A stretch of DNA of 64,000 nt, taken from positions 1 to 64,000 of the forward strand of contig JAKTTS010000018.1 of NCBI GenBank assembly GCA_030560485.1, read 5' to 3'. The position numbers and the translations under genes are program-made. Source of the DNA: Ascoidea tarda (nom. inval.) (Eukaryota; Ascomycota; Saccharomycetes; Ascoideales; Ascoideaceae). The notes beneath the pieces are model-generated. The model made no database searches. It saw only the letters and a program-made list of their open reading frames with translations, and was not told where the DNA came from. Below are positions 10,674-20,135 of the stretch, piece after piece; positions within the stretch are counted from its first letter, which is position 1; every line of letters starts with the position of its first letter.

Positions 10674-11016
10674 TGCGAGGAGGACGAGAGATATAAAACT
10701 GGAAGGATTATATATAATGGAAGTGATAAAGTGATTAGGCGATAGAGGAATTTAAAGAAGGAATAGCAGCGAGAGATTGGGGGTATTTGGAAGTGATCCA
10801 GGTGCCAAAAAGGATGGATTGGGATGGCAGAGATGAAGGTGGAGGTGGAAACAGCAGCAGGAGCAGAAAAGTGGTTGAAGAAAGGAATGGCGATGGAGAA
10901 TCAGTGGAGCAAACAGGATACAAAAAGAGCCATAGATAGGGCCTGTGAGAACAATAGAGCTCCGTTTTCGTGAACAATGTTGTGTGTGTGGTGAGCTATA
11001 AATAAGATCGATCAGT

Positions 11017-11580
11017 TCAGTTACAGCAAAATGAGAACGAGTTGTGGTATTTATCCATGTCCTGATCTGTCCCAGTTGGTGGCCCTGTCCTCACAGACAG
11101 GACGGGCCTCCCGCATGCCTCGATCCGTCCAAATTCCAGTCCCAAAGCGCTCCGAGCTCGACTGCGTTTTTGGCTGCTTCGACCTGCGCTTGTGGCACGT
11201 GCTGCCCCGCGCTCTTGCCAAAGATTCCGAATCTCAACCCAAGTGGCAGAACAAAGCTCGAAACAATCTCTCATTCTTTGCTGGGAGATCGCATCTCCTT
11301 CTTTGAAATTGGGATGCAGCTGCTCCTGGGTTAATTTGAGAACCATTTGAGAGCCACCCGGCAGTAGATGAAATTCGATGCTTTGGGAGCTATTTGCTGA
11401 GTTGGTTTGTGGCCAGAACCACAGCGAACCAGAACAGCAAGATAAGCAGAGCAGAAACTTGACAGACATTGCGAGCCGTGCAAAGGGTGTGTCGGTCAGT
11501 GGAGTTTTACTATCGAACACGCGCTTGGCTCCAAGACACGAAACGCGTGCCGGCAGCGCTGTCTGAATCAGATACCGCAT
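11017..11580 (-). CDS. Doubtful small ORF in GC-rich island
   Basis: 187 codons from the first ATG (11580), or 150 from an internal ATG at 11469 that begins MSVKFLLCLSCCSGSLWFW, which would be signal-peptide-like. The remainder (FHLLPGGSQMVLKLTQEQ, then an Arg/Ser-rich part) matches no family I recognise. It has none of the Asn-rich character of neighbouring genes, and antisense frames of about 90 codons are open over the same DNA, so it may be chance. A TGACGTCA element lies about 20 bp upstream of the first ATG. It could be a real fast-evolving secreted protein or nothing. Confidence 0.2.
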   Translation of the reverse strand: MRYLIQTALPARVSCLGAKRVFDSKTPLTDTPFARLAMSVKFLLCLSCCSGSLWFWPQTNSANSSQSIEFHLLPGGSQMVLKLTQEQLHPNFKEGDAISQQRMRDCFELCSATWVEIRNLWQERGAARATSAGRSSQKRSRARSALGLEFGRIEACGRPVLSVRTGPPTGTDQDMDKYHNSFSFCCN

Positions 11581-11602
11581 CGCGCAGACAAACGTCCTGC
11601 GG

Positions 11603-11610
11603 TGACGTCA
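11603..11610. promoter_or_regulatory. CRE-type palindrome TGACGTCA
   Basis: Perfect ATF/CREB bZIP site (Sko1, Aca1/Cst6 class in yeasts). It could serve the small ORF that starts at 11580 or the distant BUD2 promoter. A single site is weak evidence. Confidence 0.35.
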
Positions 11611-11982
11611 CTATGCTATTAGGTACTCACACGGGCCTGCTATTAAAGTGTACGATATGGTGCACAAGTAGCTGCACAAACATGTGTGCAAGCAAATGCG
11701 CAAATAAATGTGCAAATAAATTCCTGGCGTACTGTGCTCCTTGACAGGCACTGGCAAAGAAACATCGCAAATCCAGGCAGAACACAACAAGGCTTACTCC
11801 CAAACAGCCAGAGAAGAATCCGATTGTGCTGGACAGCATATTTCCAGTCCAGTTTCATACAAAAGAAATAAATCAAGCAGGATTTGTGGAGGAATTTCTG
11901 AAGCCATTCTTGAAGCAATTCCTAGAACAGTTCCTAAATCAATTTTTCAGTTGGTGATCGACACCAATAACAACCAATCATA

Positions 11983-12630
11983 TTACTCTCGAGCTTGAGC
12001 AGATGTAGCTAGATTCTTTTCTTTTAATATATTTTTCATCTCGGCTTCTCCAATTATTGAATTCTCGAGAATTGACGTGTCTGATTCCATTTCCTCTGAA
12101 TTGTTTGGATTGCATGAGACCTTTAGAGCCTTTAAAGAATCCAATACACTGAAAGTGTCCTCATTCTTAATAATCTCGATTATTTTGCTATCCTTTGGAG
12201 TATCATCTTCGAGTTCCAAATTCAACAACCTTTTCAAACTGGAAAACTGTTTAGCATTGCTATAGTAATTAGGAAAACATGTTAGAAACTTATCTTCAAT
12301 TCAATACATATGAACAATAAATTAATCTTCTTTTTTTTTATCCACTTACTTTTTAAATATTCTTTGTTTGTGATAAAGCAACTGTTTAGAACAAGGTGAC
12401 GCATTCATTTTATCAGATGGAGAAACATAATGGTTGGTTATTCTATTTGTTCAATAAGCGTGTTAGTATTCCATAAACCCATTCAATCAACTCTTTCATC
12501 TGACTAATGCATACCTGTTTGTTTTATTCATTCTGCCAATATTGCTCTTTTGAATATATCTATCCTTTAATAATGGATGAAATTTCTTGATAGCAAGTGG
12601 TGATGCTGCTAATTTACTCTTAGCTACCAT
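11983..12630 (-). CDS. Unrecognised 161-residue protein, three exons
   Basis: Exons 12515-12630, 12350-12442 and 11983-12259. The first exon starts MVAKSKLAASPLAIKKFHP, the second continues NHYVSPSDKMNASPCSKQLL, the third KQFSSLKRLLNLELEDD and ends in an acidic, helix-rich tail (EAEMKNILKEKNL). All three exons join without changing frame (116 + 93 + 277 nt = 162 codons), and both introns have good signals, which supports a real gene although the family is unknown to me. The N-terminal half is basic, the C-terminal half acidic. The short basic start recalls small nuclear or nucleolar proteins, but that is only a guess. Two introns in so small a gene are unusual for budding yeasts. Confidence 0.72.
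12260..12349 (-). other. Intron 2 of the unrecognised gene (90 bp)
   Basis: Donor GTAAGT, branch TTCTAAC at about 12281-12287, acceptor CTATAG about 20 nt further. Phase 2 on both sides. Confidence 0.78.
12443..12514 (-). other. Intron 1 of the unrecognised gene (72 bp)
   Basis: Donor GTATGC, perfect TACTAAC branch site at 12462-12468, acceptor AATAG. Phase 2 on both sides. Confidence 0.82.
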
Positions 12631-12991
12631 TTTCAAATTCTATTTAGCTTCTTTCTTTCTTTCTTTCTTAATTGTATATTATACTGCTACTAATAATAAT
12701 TAATTATAAATTTTTGTATTATATTTATGATATTAAAATAAAAGGATCTTGAAATAAAATAATGATATTCATTTTATTATAAATAAATTCCACCTTTCAA
12801 CATTTCCCATGAATTTTAATTTTCACTCAATAGAATTTCTCTTTTATTATTAATTTTATCATTTTATCACTCGATCAAATGAAAATCGCCTTCCTAATTA
12901 AGCAATACATAAATACCATCGCTGAATAGTTCAAATTAGGTAAAACACAAACAACCACGTGAAAAATCTTCATTATTCACCTGCCTTTTTT

Positions 12992-13055
12992 ATTATCATT
13001 ATCATTACCATTACCATTACCATTACCATTATCATTATCATTATTATTACTATTA
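12992..13055. repeat. (ATTATC/ATTACC)n microsatellite
   Basis: About ten hexamer-like units alternating ATTATC and ATTACC, ending in ATT repeats. Confidence 0.85.
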
Positions 13056-13345
13056 CTTTTTGTATTTTTTTGTTATATTTAATTCAATTAAATGAATATT
13101 TGTAAGATTATTAGCTCATTTACTTCCCATCCCATTCCGTCTGTCTTTGTTCTTCTCCTTGTCTTTACCATACTTCGTTTTAATAATATCAAATGTATAG
13201 TATGATATTTATTCAGTCTTTTTTGCTGTTGGTATCACCTACACGAAAACCATCATAAGTTATTTCCCTGAAAGCAAGCGACTTGTTATTAAACATGTTA
13301 TCTTAATAACATTTTCTGCTTTTTGATTATTTTAATTATTATTTT

Positions 13346-13388
13346 AATTTTTATTTTTATTTTTATTTTTATTTTTATTTTTATTTTT
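13346..13388. repeat. (ATTTTT)n microsatellite
   Basis: About seven units of a T5A hexamer in a T-rich stretch. Confidence 0.85.
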
Positions 13389-13660
13389 AATACATGTATC
13401 TTTGGATTACAATTTAAACCAAAATTAGAACCACACACCCACAGTTCAGTGTAGAAGGCAAAAGATTTATTGAGCTAGAAATGTGTTTTTACGTTGTTTT
13501 AAAATGGGCAAAGGGAAATAGAGTTTGTGAAGGAAATTAGACCGTAAAAAAGTTATGAAGTATTCAAAGCAGATCATGTGGAGGATGTATTTTGGAGTAA
13601 TTTGGGATGGAAAGGGAAATAAGTAAGAAGGTGATTGGAGACAATGTCTTAAAGGACTGA

Positions 13661-13717
13661 CAAGAACTGGGAAGAACTGGGAAGAACTGGGAAGAACTGG
13701 GAAGAACTGGGAAGAAC
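13661..13717. repeat. 10-bp minisatellite GAAGAACTGG
   Basis: One variant unit followed by four perfect units and a partial sixth. Confidence 0.9.
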
Positions 13718-14039
13718 AAAGATAGTAAAGAAGAAAAAAAGCGAGAGATGAGATTGGCAAACTTTGAAGGAAAAACAGAATTCTATTCCATGTAAAATGC
13801 AAGAAATATTTTTTAGTCTATTTGAATTGAAACGAGATTGATGAAAATTATAAAAATTATGAGATTTATGAAAATAGGAATAGAAATAGGAATAAGAATA
13901 GGAATAAAAATAGATCGAATAAATTGAAACAAAATAAAATTTACCAATATTTAAGGTGGTAAAAGTTAAAATGGAAAATTAAAGTGCTAATAGTTTATAA
14001 TATTAAAGTATAAAATTTAAAATAAAGGATAAAAAATAA

Positions 14040-14096
14040 AGTAAAATAAAGTAAAATAAAATAAAATAAAATAAAATAAAATAAAATAAAATAAAA
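14040..14096. repeat. (AAAAT)n microsatellite
   Basis: About eleven pentamers, with a few AAAGT variants at the left edge. Confidence 0.9.
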
Positions 14097-14449
14097 AATA
14101 ATTCTTTTGAAAGGCTTGCGATGTGTGTGATTTAAAATTATTAGATCTGATTCATTTTAATACAAATTTTTTTAAAAATACTAATATAGTGATACTATAA
14201 TGTGGGATTAAGAATAGTAGTTTAGTTTAGTTTAGTTTTGTATTTACGTGCTAATGTAATTCAATAATAGAGCAAGTGTATAGGAACAAACAATCCATTT
14301 ATAGAAGTTTAAAGTGGATAAAGAAAAAAATAATATAAATAAACAATCCTTAGCATTTGATTGAAATTTTTTCCTACATTGTTTGATCATTTGCTATTAA
14401 TGCACCAATACAATAATAGAGTAAAATAATAATAATAATAATAATAATA

Positions 14450-15751
14450 ATGAAGGATAAAATCAATTCAATTATTCACAAAATATTCAACAAGAATAAA
14501 GATAAAAAGGATAAAAAAAGAAAAGACAAACATGTTTCAATAACCTCAAGGATATCTTCGATAACTGCGTTAACGATGGATTCAAACCACAGTAATAATA
14601 CCAGTGATAATACGAGCAGCTGTAATACTAGAACTAGGAGAAGAAATAACAGTAATGATCAGGAGAGTAATCTAACAAATTTGACCAATTTAACGAGTTT
14701 GAAAAGTTTAAATTCGATATACAATAAAGAAAATAAAATAAATAAAGAAGATAAAGAAGATAAAGAAAATGAGAGGTTAAAATATGGAAATGAACATGAT
14801 TATATCAATGATAATTATTATAAACTTATTAAAAATGACAGTTATAACAATAATGGTTATTATTTTGATTATGGCAATCATTACCAATATAAATTAACTA
14901 GTAAATATCATCACAACTACAGTGAAATGAATTATCAAATACAAAGAAATAGCCACAACTCGAAGAATAGCAAGTTCCGACAGTCACTATCGAGGGAAGG
15001 GAGTGACGATATGGATAATGATACATATGAGGATTACAGCTTGAATATAAACGAGATGGATGAGATAGTGGGAGTGAATGATAACTATGAGAGTGAAGAG
15101 ATTGATTACAGCTATTATCCAAGCCCAGAAACATCAATTAAAAATTACAATGCAAACAATAAAAGCAATATCCTCTGTGCTGGTAATTATTTCAGTGATA
15201 AGCTTGATAACCCACGAAATGAAATATTGAAGATCCGCAAACTAAAATCAACACCACAGCTAATGGTGGAGGATGCCATGAAGAGTTGCAATGGGCTTCA
15301 TGAAAGCGTGTTGAACAGCTTCAGTGATGGAAGCAAAGACAGCAGAACATTGAACCACAACTACTACAATCGCTTGAACCTCTCTCTCAGCAACATCAGC
15401 AACTACCGGAGCTGCACCGCGGAAGACAGCAATACGGAAGACTCCATTCCGATCCGAAATCCGAGCAGACCCGTAAGCAGACTCATTGCCAACCACTCCC
15501 TCCACCAGCAGGAGTTCGCGCAGGAGTTTGCGCAGGAGCTCGCGCCCGAGCTGCAGAAGCTGCAGAACGAGTTGCCGAAGAAGCCCTTGCTGAGCTGGAT
15601 TCCCGAGATCCAGTTGGACAGCTTCACCTCAAGCAGTCCATGCAGCACCGGCAGCTCACGCGCCACAACCACTACGCGGCCAGAGCGCTTTTCGCTCTGG
15701 CAAAACGCCGACGCGTACCGCCGGGCGCTCGCCGCCGAGCACCGCTTCTGA
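14450..15751 (+). CDS. Hypothetical low-complexity protein
   Basis: 433 residues from an ATG that directly follows an AAT microsatellite. The N-terminus is strongly basic (KNKDKKDKKRKDK), the middle is rich in Asn, Tyr, Asp and Ser, and the C-terminal third has more ordered-looking pieces: KIRKLKSTPQLMVEDAM, then an amphipathic EFAQEFAQELAPELQKLQ helix and RPERFSLWQNADAYRRAL. I recognise no family. The last 130 codons switch to G/C-ending codons (CTG, CAG, GCG) in contrast to the AT-rich first part, matching a GC-rich islet that continues into the intergenic DNA. The stop lies only 120 bp from the next start on the same strand. It is probably a real gene because the frame spans both composition types. 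Confidence 0.6.
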   Translation: MKDKINSIIHKIFNKNKDKKDKKRKDKHVSITSRISSITALTMDSNHSNNTSDNTSSCNTRTRRRNNSNDQESNLTNLTNLTSLKSLNSIYNKENKINKEDKEDKENERLKYGNEHDYINDNYYKLIKNDSYNNNGYYFDYGNHYQYKLTSKYHHNYSEMNYQIQRNSHNSKNSKFRQSLSREGSDDMDNDTYEDYSLNINEMDEIVGVNDNYESEEIDYSYYPSPETSIKNYNANNKSNILCAGNYFSDKLDNPRNEILKIRKLKSTPQLMVEDAMKSCNGLHESVLNSFSDGSKDSRTLNHNYYNRLNLSLSNISNYRSCTAEDSNTEDSIPIRNPSRPVSRLIANHSLHQQEFAQEFAQELAPELQKLQNELPKKPLLSWIPEIQLDSFTSSSPCSTGSSRATTTTRPERFSLWQNADAYRRALAAEHRF

Positions 15752-15871
15752 ACCGCTCGCTCTTTTCCACTGGTCTTTTCCACTGCCTGCTTCCTCCACC
15801 GCATGCTTCTTGAGCCTCTCGAGCCCACTTCTGTGTCGACTTCTGCTGCCTCCTCCGAATAATGTATCGCG

Positions 15872-18800
15872 ATGTTTGTCTATTCAAAGCCAGCTACTCC
15901 CCCTGTTATTAATCCGGCAGCCACCATATGCCCCATCAACTACTTGGAGGTCAACTCAATCAGCAACTCAAACCCACTCTATGACTTGGACTTTGACAAC
16001 ATCGATGGCTACTACAAGCAGACCCTCTCCCTCGTTGTTCCCAGAACACCTTTGATACACTCTGATCCAAACACTTACATCGCTCTTCCAAAGGGCTTCA
16101 ATCCAACAAAATCGAAATATGGCATACCCTACTCCAATCTCATCACTGATGCCAATCTAATTACCAGTTCCTCACTTCTCACTGACTCAAATGACCACAA
16201 AAAAACCATTCCAATGGTTGCTTCTTCTGCACCTAGCACTGATTCAAATACCCTCAATCCTTCCAATCCTTCCAATCCTTCCAACACTCCAAACACCTCA
16301 ACTTTAAACAACGAAATTCACCCACAAACAGTCGATCACCCTTCCGATAATTCAAACAATTTAAACGATTCTGATAATTCAAACAACATCACCTCCAATT
16401 CAAATTCCACTTCCAATCCTCCTTCCAATCCTATTTCCAATCCTATTTCCAATCCTATTTCCAATCCTATTTCCAATCCTATTTCCAATCCTATTTCCAA
16501 TCCTATTTCCAATCCTATTTCCAATCCTTCTTCCAATCCCACCTCTACTTCTACTTCCAATTCAAACCAAAATCAAAATCAAAATCAAAATCAAAACCAA
16601 AACCAAAACCCATTAGATCGTCTTCCCTATGGCTCGAACTTGAACCCTTTATTACCTGATCCTTTTAAATTTGTTCATTTAACTCCCGGATGTCTGCAAA
16701 TCTATATAGACTTGAGTCTTAATCAAAATTCTTTTTTAAATCAAAATTTTAACCTCATAAATTCAAACATATCTTTACAAAATAAAAAACTAGTTCCTTG
16801 GTCTTCTTCTAAAAAATACTCTTCAACCTTAAACCCAATGTCAAAAATTATAAATTCTTCAAATACAACCTTAACGTCCTCCCTAACTTCTTCTACAAAT
16901 AACCTTAATGAAAATAATTCCACCACCACAATTAACAACAACAACAACAATAACAACATTGTCAATAATAACACAAACTCATACATTAAAAACCAAATAT
17001 ACGCCTCAAACTCCTTGGCTGCCTCTTTAAGGAAAACTCCAAAATCAACAATCGCAAGAAATAACTCAAATTTTATATCAAGAGCAATCATAATTGAAAA
17101 TTTCAATAAAAAACTAGCCCTTTCTTCTTCTCTACTAATAGCATACAACGGTAGAGTATTTAACCTTTTTTCTTTAAAATTAAACTCAAGCTTTGTCTCA
17201 TCTTCAACAAATCTTAACGACAATGAATCCTTATTCGAAAACCCTTTGATAAGACTCATTTTTCCCTCCGTTATAACAAAAGTTTCCTACTTCTTCTCAA
17301 GAATCATATCAAACTCGATATCAAACTCAAGCTCGAATAATATCTCATCCTCAAATACTTTCCTATCTCTAAACCAACCCAATTTCGAAAATCATTTAGA
17401 TATCTTAATCGGCTTTGCAACAGGAGATATTATTTGGTACGATCCCTTCATAAACAAATACTCCAGATTTAACAAAAATGGTAAATTCATCTCCTCTCCA
17501 ATTCTCGACCTTAAATGGATAAGAAATGGCCTCCAATTCTTAGCCGCCTTTGCTAATGGCTCCATACTAATCTTTGATCGTGATAAAGATGATTGTAAAT
17601 CCTTAAATCTCAATATTTCTCCTATCTCAAAAAAATTTATTAAAATTTACAACTCAATTAATCAAAACAGCCAGAACAACCAGAACAATCAGAACAATCA
17701 GAACAATCAGAACAATCAGAACAATCAGAACAACCTTTCCGACTATAACCCAATAGCCTATTATAAGATATCAAAATCCCCAATCACCTCAATTTCCATT
17801 TCAAATAATAAACTACTATTTGATGAATTTGTATGTTTAACATCTGATGATGGCTTTTTAAGAATATTAAACATTAAAAAAGAATCCATATCGGATATTA
17901 TTCCTTCTTATTTTGGTGGCCAACTCTGTTCTGCTTGGTCTCCGGACGGCAAATATCTAGCAATTGGTGGGCAGGATGACTTAATCAATATTTATGAAAT
18001 AAATTTATCTACGATCTTACTACAACAGCAGCAACAACCACAGCCAACTGAATCGAATCTGGACAACGAAAACATTTTATCAAACCAATTCAAAATTAAA
18101 CTAATAGCCAAATTACAAGGCCACCATTCTTGGGTGAGATCCGTTGCTTTTGATAATTTAAAATGTCCTCCAATATCAAAACAATCTCCAACAACTTATA
18201 GATTAGGCTCCGTTGGCGATGATGGCAAACTTTTATTATGGGATTTTACTCCCAAATTGTTACCTAAAATTAAAAACAGGCATCATCATCATCATCATCA
18301 CCACAATTATAATCGTCACTCTAATAACAATAATAACAAGAATAATAGCCGTTACAATTCTAATAATAATTATATCAATAAAAAATCTCAGAGTTATCAA
18401 CATACTAACCCTAACTCAGTTTCTGTAAATACTAAAAATCCAAATATTAATAACACTAACCAACGATCAAATAGTAATCCCAAGTATAATTTTACAAGAT
18501 CCACAAATAACAGACAGATTTCTAATAATGCTTTCAATCCATCCAATACAAATGTAAACGCTAGAAGAACTGATAGTGGCAATTCTATATTATCTTTACA
18601 ACAACAGCTACAAAAGAACCAGGGACATCCGATATCATTAACCCAAGCAATGCTCTCACCTGTGAATTCTCATGTTTCGGCAAACACAATTACATTAAAT
18701 AATAAAGGAACGAATTCCATGGCCGATAATGAAATCAACAGTAATAGCAAAAATATCGATACTGGCAATAAAATTGCTCAAGTGAATGGAGTTATTGTTG

Positions 18801-18970
18801 ATGGAACATTTATTCATAATGTTATCCCCAAAAGGGAAATTCCTTCAATTCAGCCTTTTAGCTCGTTGAATTGTGGCCTAGATAGACTAAGTAGTATTGA
18901 ATTCGTTCAAACTGGAATATGGGTTAGCAGCTTTGGTGGTGATATTAAAAAATGGATTAGACCTTATTAA
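15872..18970 (+). CDS. CreC/WDR20-type WD40 protein
   Basis: 1,032 residues. WD-repeat blocks match the CreC/WDR20 family: LIGFATGDIIWYDPF (about residue 510), DLKWIRNGLQFLAAFANGSI, CLTSDDGFLRILN, CSAWSPDGKYLAIGGQDDLI (about 695), LQGHHSWVRSVAFD, RLGSVGDDGKLLLWDF (about 785) and a final GIWVSSFGGDIKKWIRP. In filamentous fungi CreC partners the CreB deubiquitinase in carbon catabolite control; animal WDR20 activates the USP12/46-UAF1 deubiquitinase. The same role is inferred here. The N-terminus and two internal segments are low complexity: an SNPI array, an Asn/Gln array, and before the last blade a His8 run with Asn/Ser-rich sequence. The start ATG gives MFVYSKPATPPVINP, consistent with the family's N-terminal part. 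Confidence 0.85.
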   Translation: MFVYSKPATPPVINPAATICPINYLEVNSISNSNPLYDLDFDNIDGYYKQTLSLVVPRTPLIHSDPNTYIALPKGFNPTKSKYGIPYSNLITDANLITSSSLLTDSNDHKKTIPMVASSAPSTDSNTLNPSNPSNPSNTPNTSTLNNEIHPQTVDHPSDNSNNLNDSDNSNNITSNSNSTSNPPSNPISNPISNPISNPISNPISNPISNPISNPISNPSSNPTSTSTSNSNQNQNQNQNQNQNQNPLDRLPYGSNLNPLLPDPFKFVHLTPGCLQIYIDLSLNQNSFLNQNFNLINSNISLQNKKLVPWSSSKKYSSTLNPMSKIINSSNTTLTSSLTSSTNNLNENNSTTTINNNNNNNNIVNNNTNSYIKNQIYASNSLAASLRKTPKSTIARNNSNFISRAIIIENFNKKLALSSSLLIAYNGRVFNLFSLKLNSSFVSSSTNLNDNESLFENPLIRLIFPSVITKVSYFFSRIISNSISNSSSNNISSSNTFLSLNQPNFENHLDILIGFATGDIIWYDPFINKYSRFNKNGKFISSPILDLKWIRNGLQFLAAFANGSILIFDRDKDDCKSLNLNISPISKKFIKIYNSINQNSQNNQNNQNNQNNQNNQNNQNNLSDYNPIAYYKISKSPITSISISNNKLLFDEFVCLTSDDGFLRILNIKKESISDIIPSYFGGQLCSAWSPDGKYLAIGGQDDLINIYEINLSTILLQQQQQPQPTESNLDNENILSNQFKIKLIAKLQGHHSWVRSVAFDNLKCPPISKQSPTTYRLGSVGDDGKLLLWDFTPKLLPKIKNRHHHHHHHHNYNRHSNNNNNKNNSRYNSNNNYINKKSQSYQHTNPNSVSVNTKNPNINNTNQRSNSNPKYNFTRSTNNRQISNNAFNPSNTNVNARRTDSGNSILSLQQQLQKNQGHPISLTQAMLSPVNSHVSANTITLNNKGTNSMADNEINSNSKNIDTGNKIAQVNGVIVDGTFIHNVIPKREIPSIQPFSSLNCGLDRLSSIEFVQTGIWVSSFGGDIKKWIRPY
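16427..16534 (+). repeat. Coding 12-bp array (Ser-Asn-Pro-Ile)n
   Basis: About nine units of TCCAATCCTATT, almost identical at DNA level, inside the CreC-like gene. The perfect DNA identity points to recent slippage. Confidence 0.92.
17671..17733 (+). repeat. Coding 9-bp array (Gln-Asn-Asn)n
   Basis: About seven CAGAACAAT units within the CreC-like gene, between two WD blades. Confidence 0.9.
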
Positions 18971-19519
18971 GATGAAATTTGTTGCATATTATTATTTGAT
19001 AGTTTCATTTCTCCTTTAACCCTTAACACTTTACCCTTTACCCTTTATCTTTAAATTTTTGTTTTTATTATAGCTATTTATATTTTTTTGTTTTTTGGAA
19101 ACCCCAACTTAGATTTTCTGATTTTTAAAAATTTTAAACAGTTTTTTTATTTTAAGAAACGTATCTTTTGCCCAGTTGATTTTATTTTTTATTTTTTGTT
19201 TTATTTTTGGCTTTTTCTCTCTTTATTGTACTTATTTTGTTTCGTATTTTTTTTTACTATTCTATTTATTTCGATGTTTACAATAAATTTTTATGATTGA
19301 TGAAATTTAATGAAAGACAAAAACAAAATTAAGACAATATCAGTAAACTTTTAAGCTACTTTTGGGTCGTCTTAAAGTTCAAATGCAATTCGCCGTACAT
19401 ATGAGAGAGAAAGTAGATAGAAGCTATTTCATAAATTAATGTCACTAAAGAATTGTTGTTTTACATTTCTTTTTCGCTCAAGCTCATTAATAGCCTTGAA
19501 AAGAATATTTTTCGGTTTT
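18971..19519. other. Convergent intergenic gap, no gene seen
   Basis: T-rich sequence of about 550 bp between the 3' ends of the CreC-like gene and CTR2. No feature recognised. Confidence 0.6.
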
Positions 19520-20135
19520 TTAATGACAGGCCATGGACCTAGGTGAAGGTTCAGCGTTCCATAGGTACTTTCCTAGAATTGCACCAACAATAACCGAAAT
19601 CATAGCCCAGCCATTGTAGGTCATAAAAACGAGCATTAGCATAAAAGAATAACCGACTTGAAGACCATAGAAGAATGAGCTGATTATCTTCTTTTTCTGT
19701 TGGGTTTTTATTATATCTCCTGTGAATGGAGTGTTGGGAAGCAAAGTATCTGTTTCGGCAAAAGGAATATTAGTATCTTCTGTTGTATGCAAGAGAAAGC
19801 TGTGTTAGAATGAATAAAGTCTGAAGAAATCAAAATGAAAAAAAAACATAATGACATAAAACTAACAAGTTTAAGAAAAAATAACCCATTGACTATAACA
19901 TACTTCCAGTTAACGAATTTTCGTATTTCAGAATTTTGTATTTCAACCACTCGTAACCTGCACTAATAAACACAAGGAGAAGCAAGGAGAAAATTAAACC
20001 CAACAATGATCTGATATGCCACCAGCTGAAGATAATACAGAGGTTTTTGTAATTCCAGGTGAAAAGCATGTCCATTGAACACATTTCGTCCATGTCGTGG
20101 CCATCGTGTGGCATTCCTGGCATTTCGTGGTCCAT
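19520..20135 (-). CDS. CTR2: Low-affinity copper transporter Ctr2 (spliced, 2 exons)
   Basis: Exports copper from the vacuole to the cytosol as a trimer. Exons 19904-20135 and 19520-19779 give 163 residues; S. cerevisiae Ctr2 has 189. The N-terminus is Met/His rich (MDHEMPGMPHDGHDMDEM), followed by CSMDMLFTWNYKNLCIIFSWWHI as in Ctr2, TM1, then exon 2 with FFYGLQVGYSFMLMLVFMTYNGW (TM2, carrying the conserved MxxxM) and GAILG (TM3 GxxxG). It ends MACH like the yeast protein. The first in-frame ATG that precedes the Met cluster is used; a GTG-started extension is ignored. It diverges from the Nudix gene across a 228-bp shared promoter. Confidence 0.93.
19780..19903 (-). other. Intron of CTR2 (124 bp)
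   Basis: Perfect donor GTATGT, branch TTCTAAC, acceptor CAACAG. An earlier AG lies only 4 nt past the branch and would break the frame; the second AG keeps it, joining S-L-T-G to K-D-T-N. Confidence 0.88.

Larger units (their letters stand above)
10674..11982. other. Long gap upstream of BUD2 with a GC-rich island
   Basis: About 1.3 kb between the BUD2 start and the 3' end of the next minus-strand gene. The stretch 11040-11620 is clearly richer in G+C than the surroundings and holds overlapping open frames on both strands, as expected by chance in GC-rich DNA. A TATAAATA box lies near 10996 on the plus strand, an ACGCGT (MCB) hexamer at 11543-11548 and a TGACGTCA palindrome at 11603-11610. 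Confidence 0.5.
12631..14449. other. Repeat-rich intergenic gap of 1.8 kb
   Basis: Divergent promoter region between the three-exon gene and the gene at 14450. It holds several simple repeats (listed separately), T-rich and A-rich tracts, and no frame with coding character. One 111-codon minus-strand frame at 13467-13802 is mostly repeat and is not credible. Confidence 0.6.

Noticed and set aside
10735-10977. 80-codon minus-strand frame just upstream of BUD2, considered as a 5' exon
   Set aside because: No GTATGT-like donor between it and BUD2, no branch site, and no homology to Bud2; the Pro/Ser/Leu content looks like composition.
13467-13802. 111-codon minus-strand frame in the 12.6-14.4 kb gap
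   Set aside because: Largely translated minisatellite and T-rich DNA; no family resemblance.
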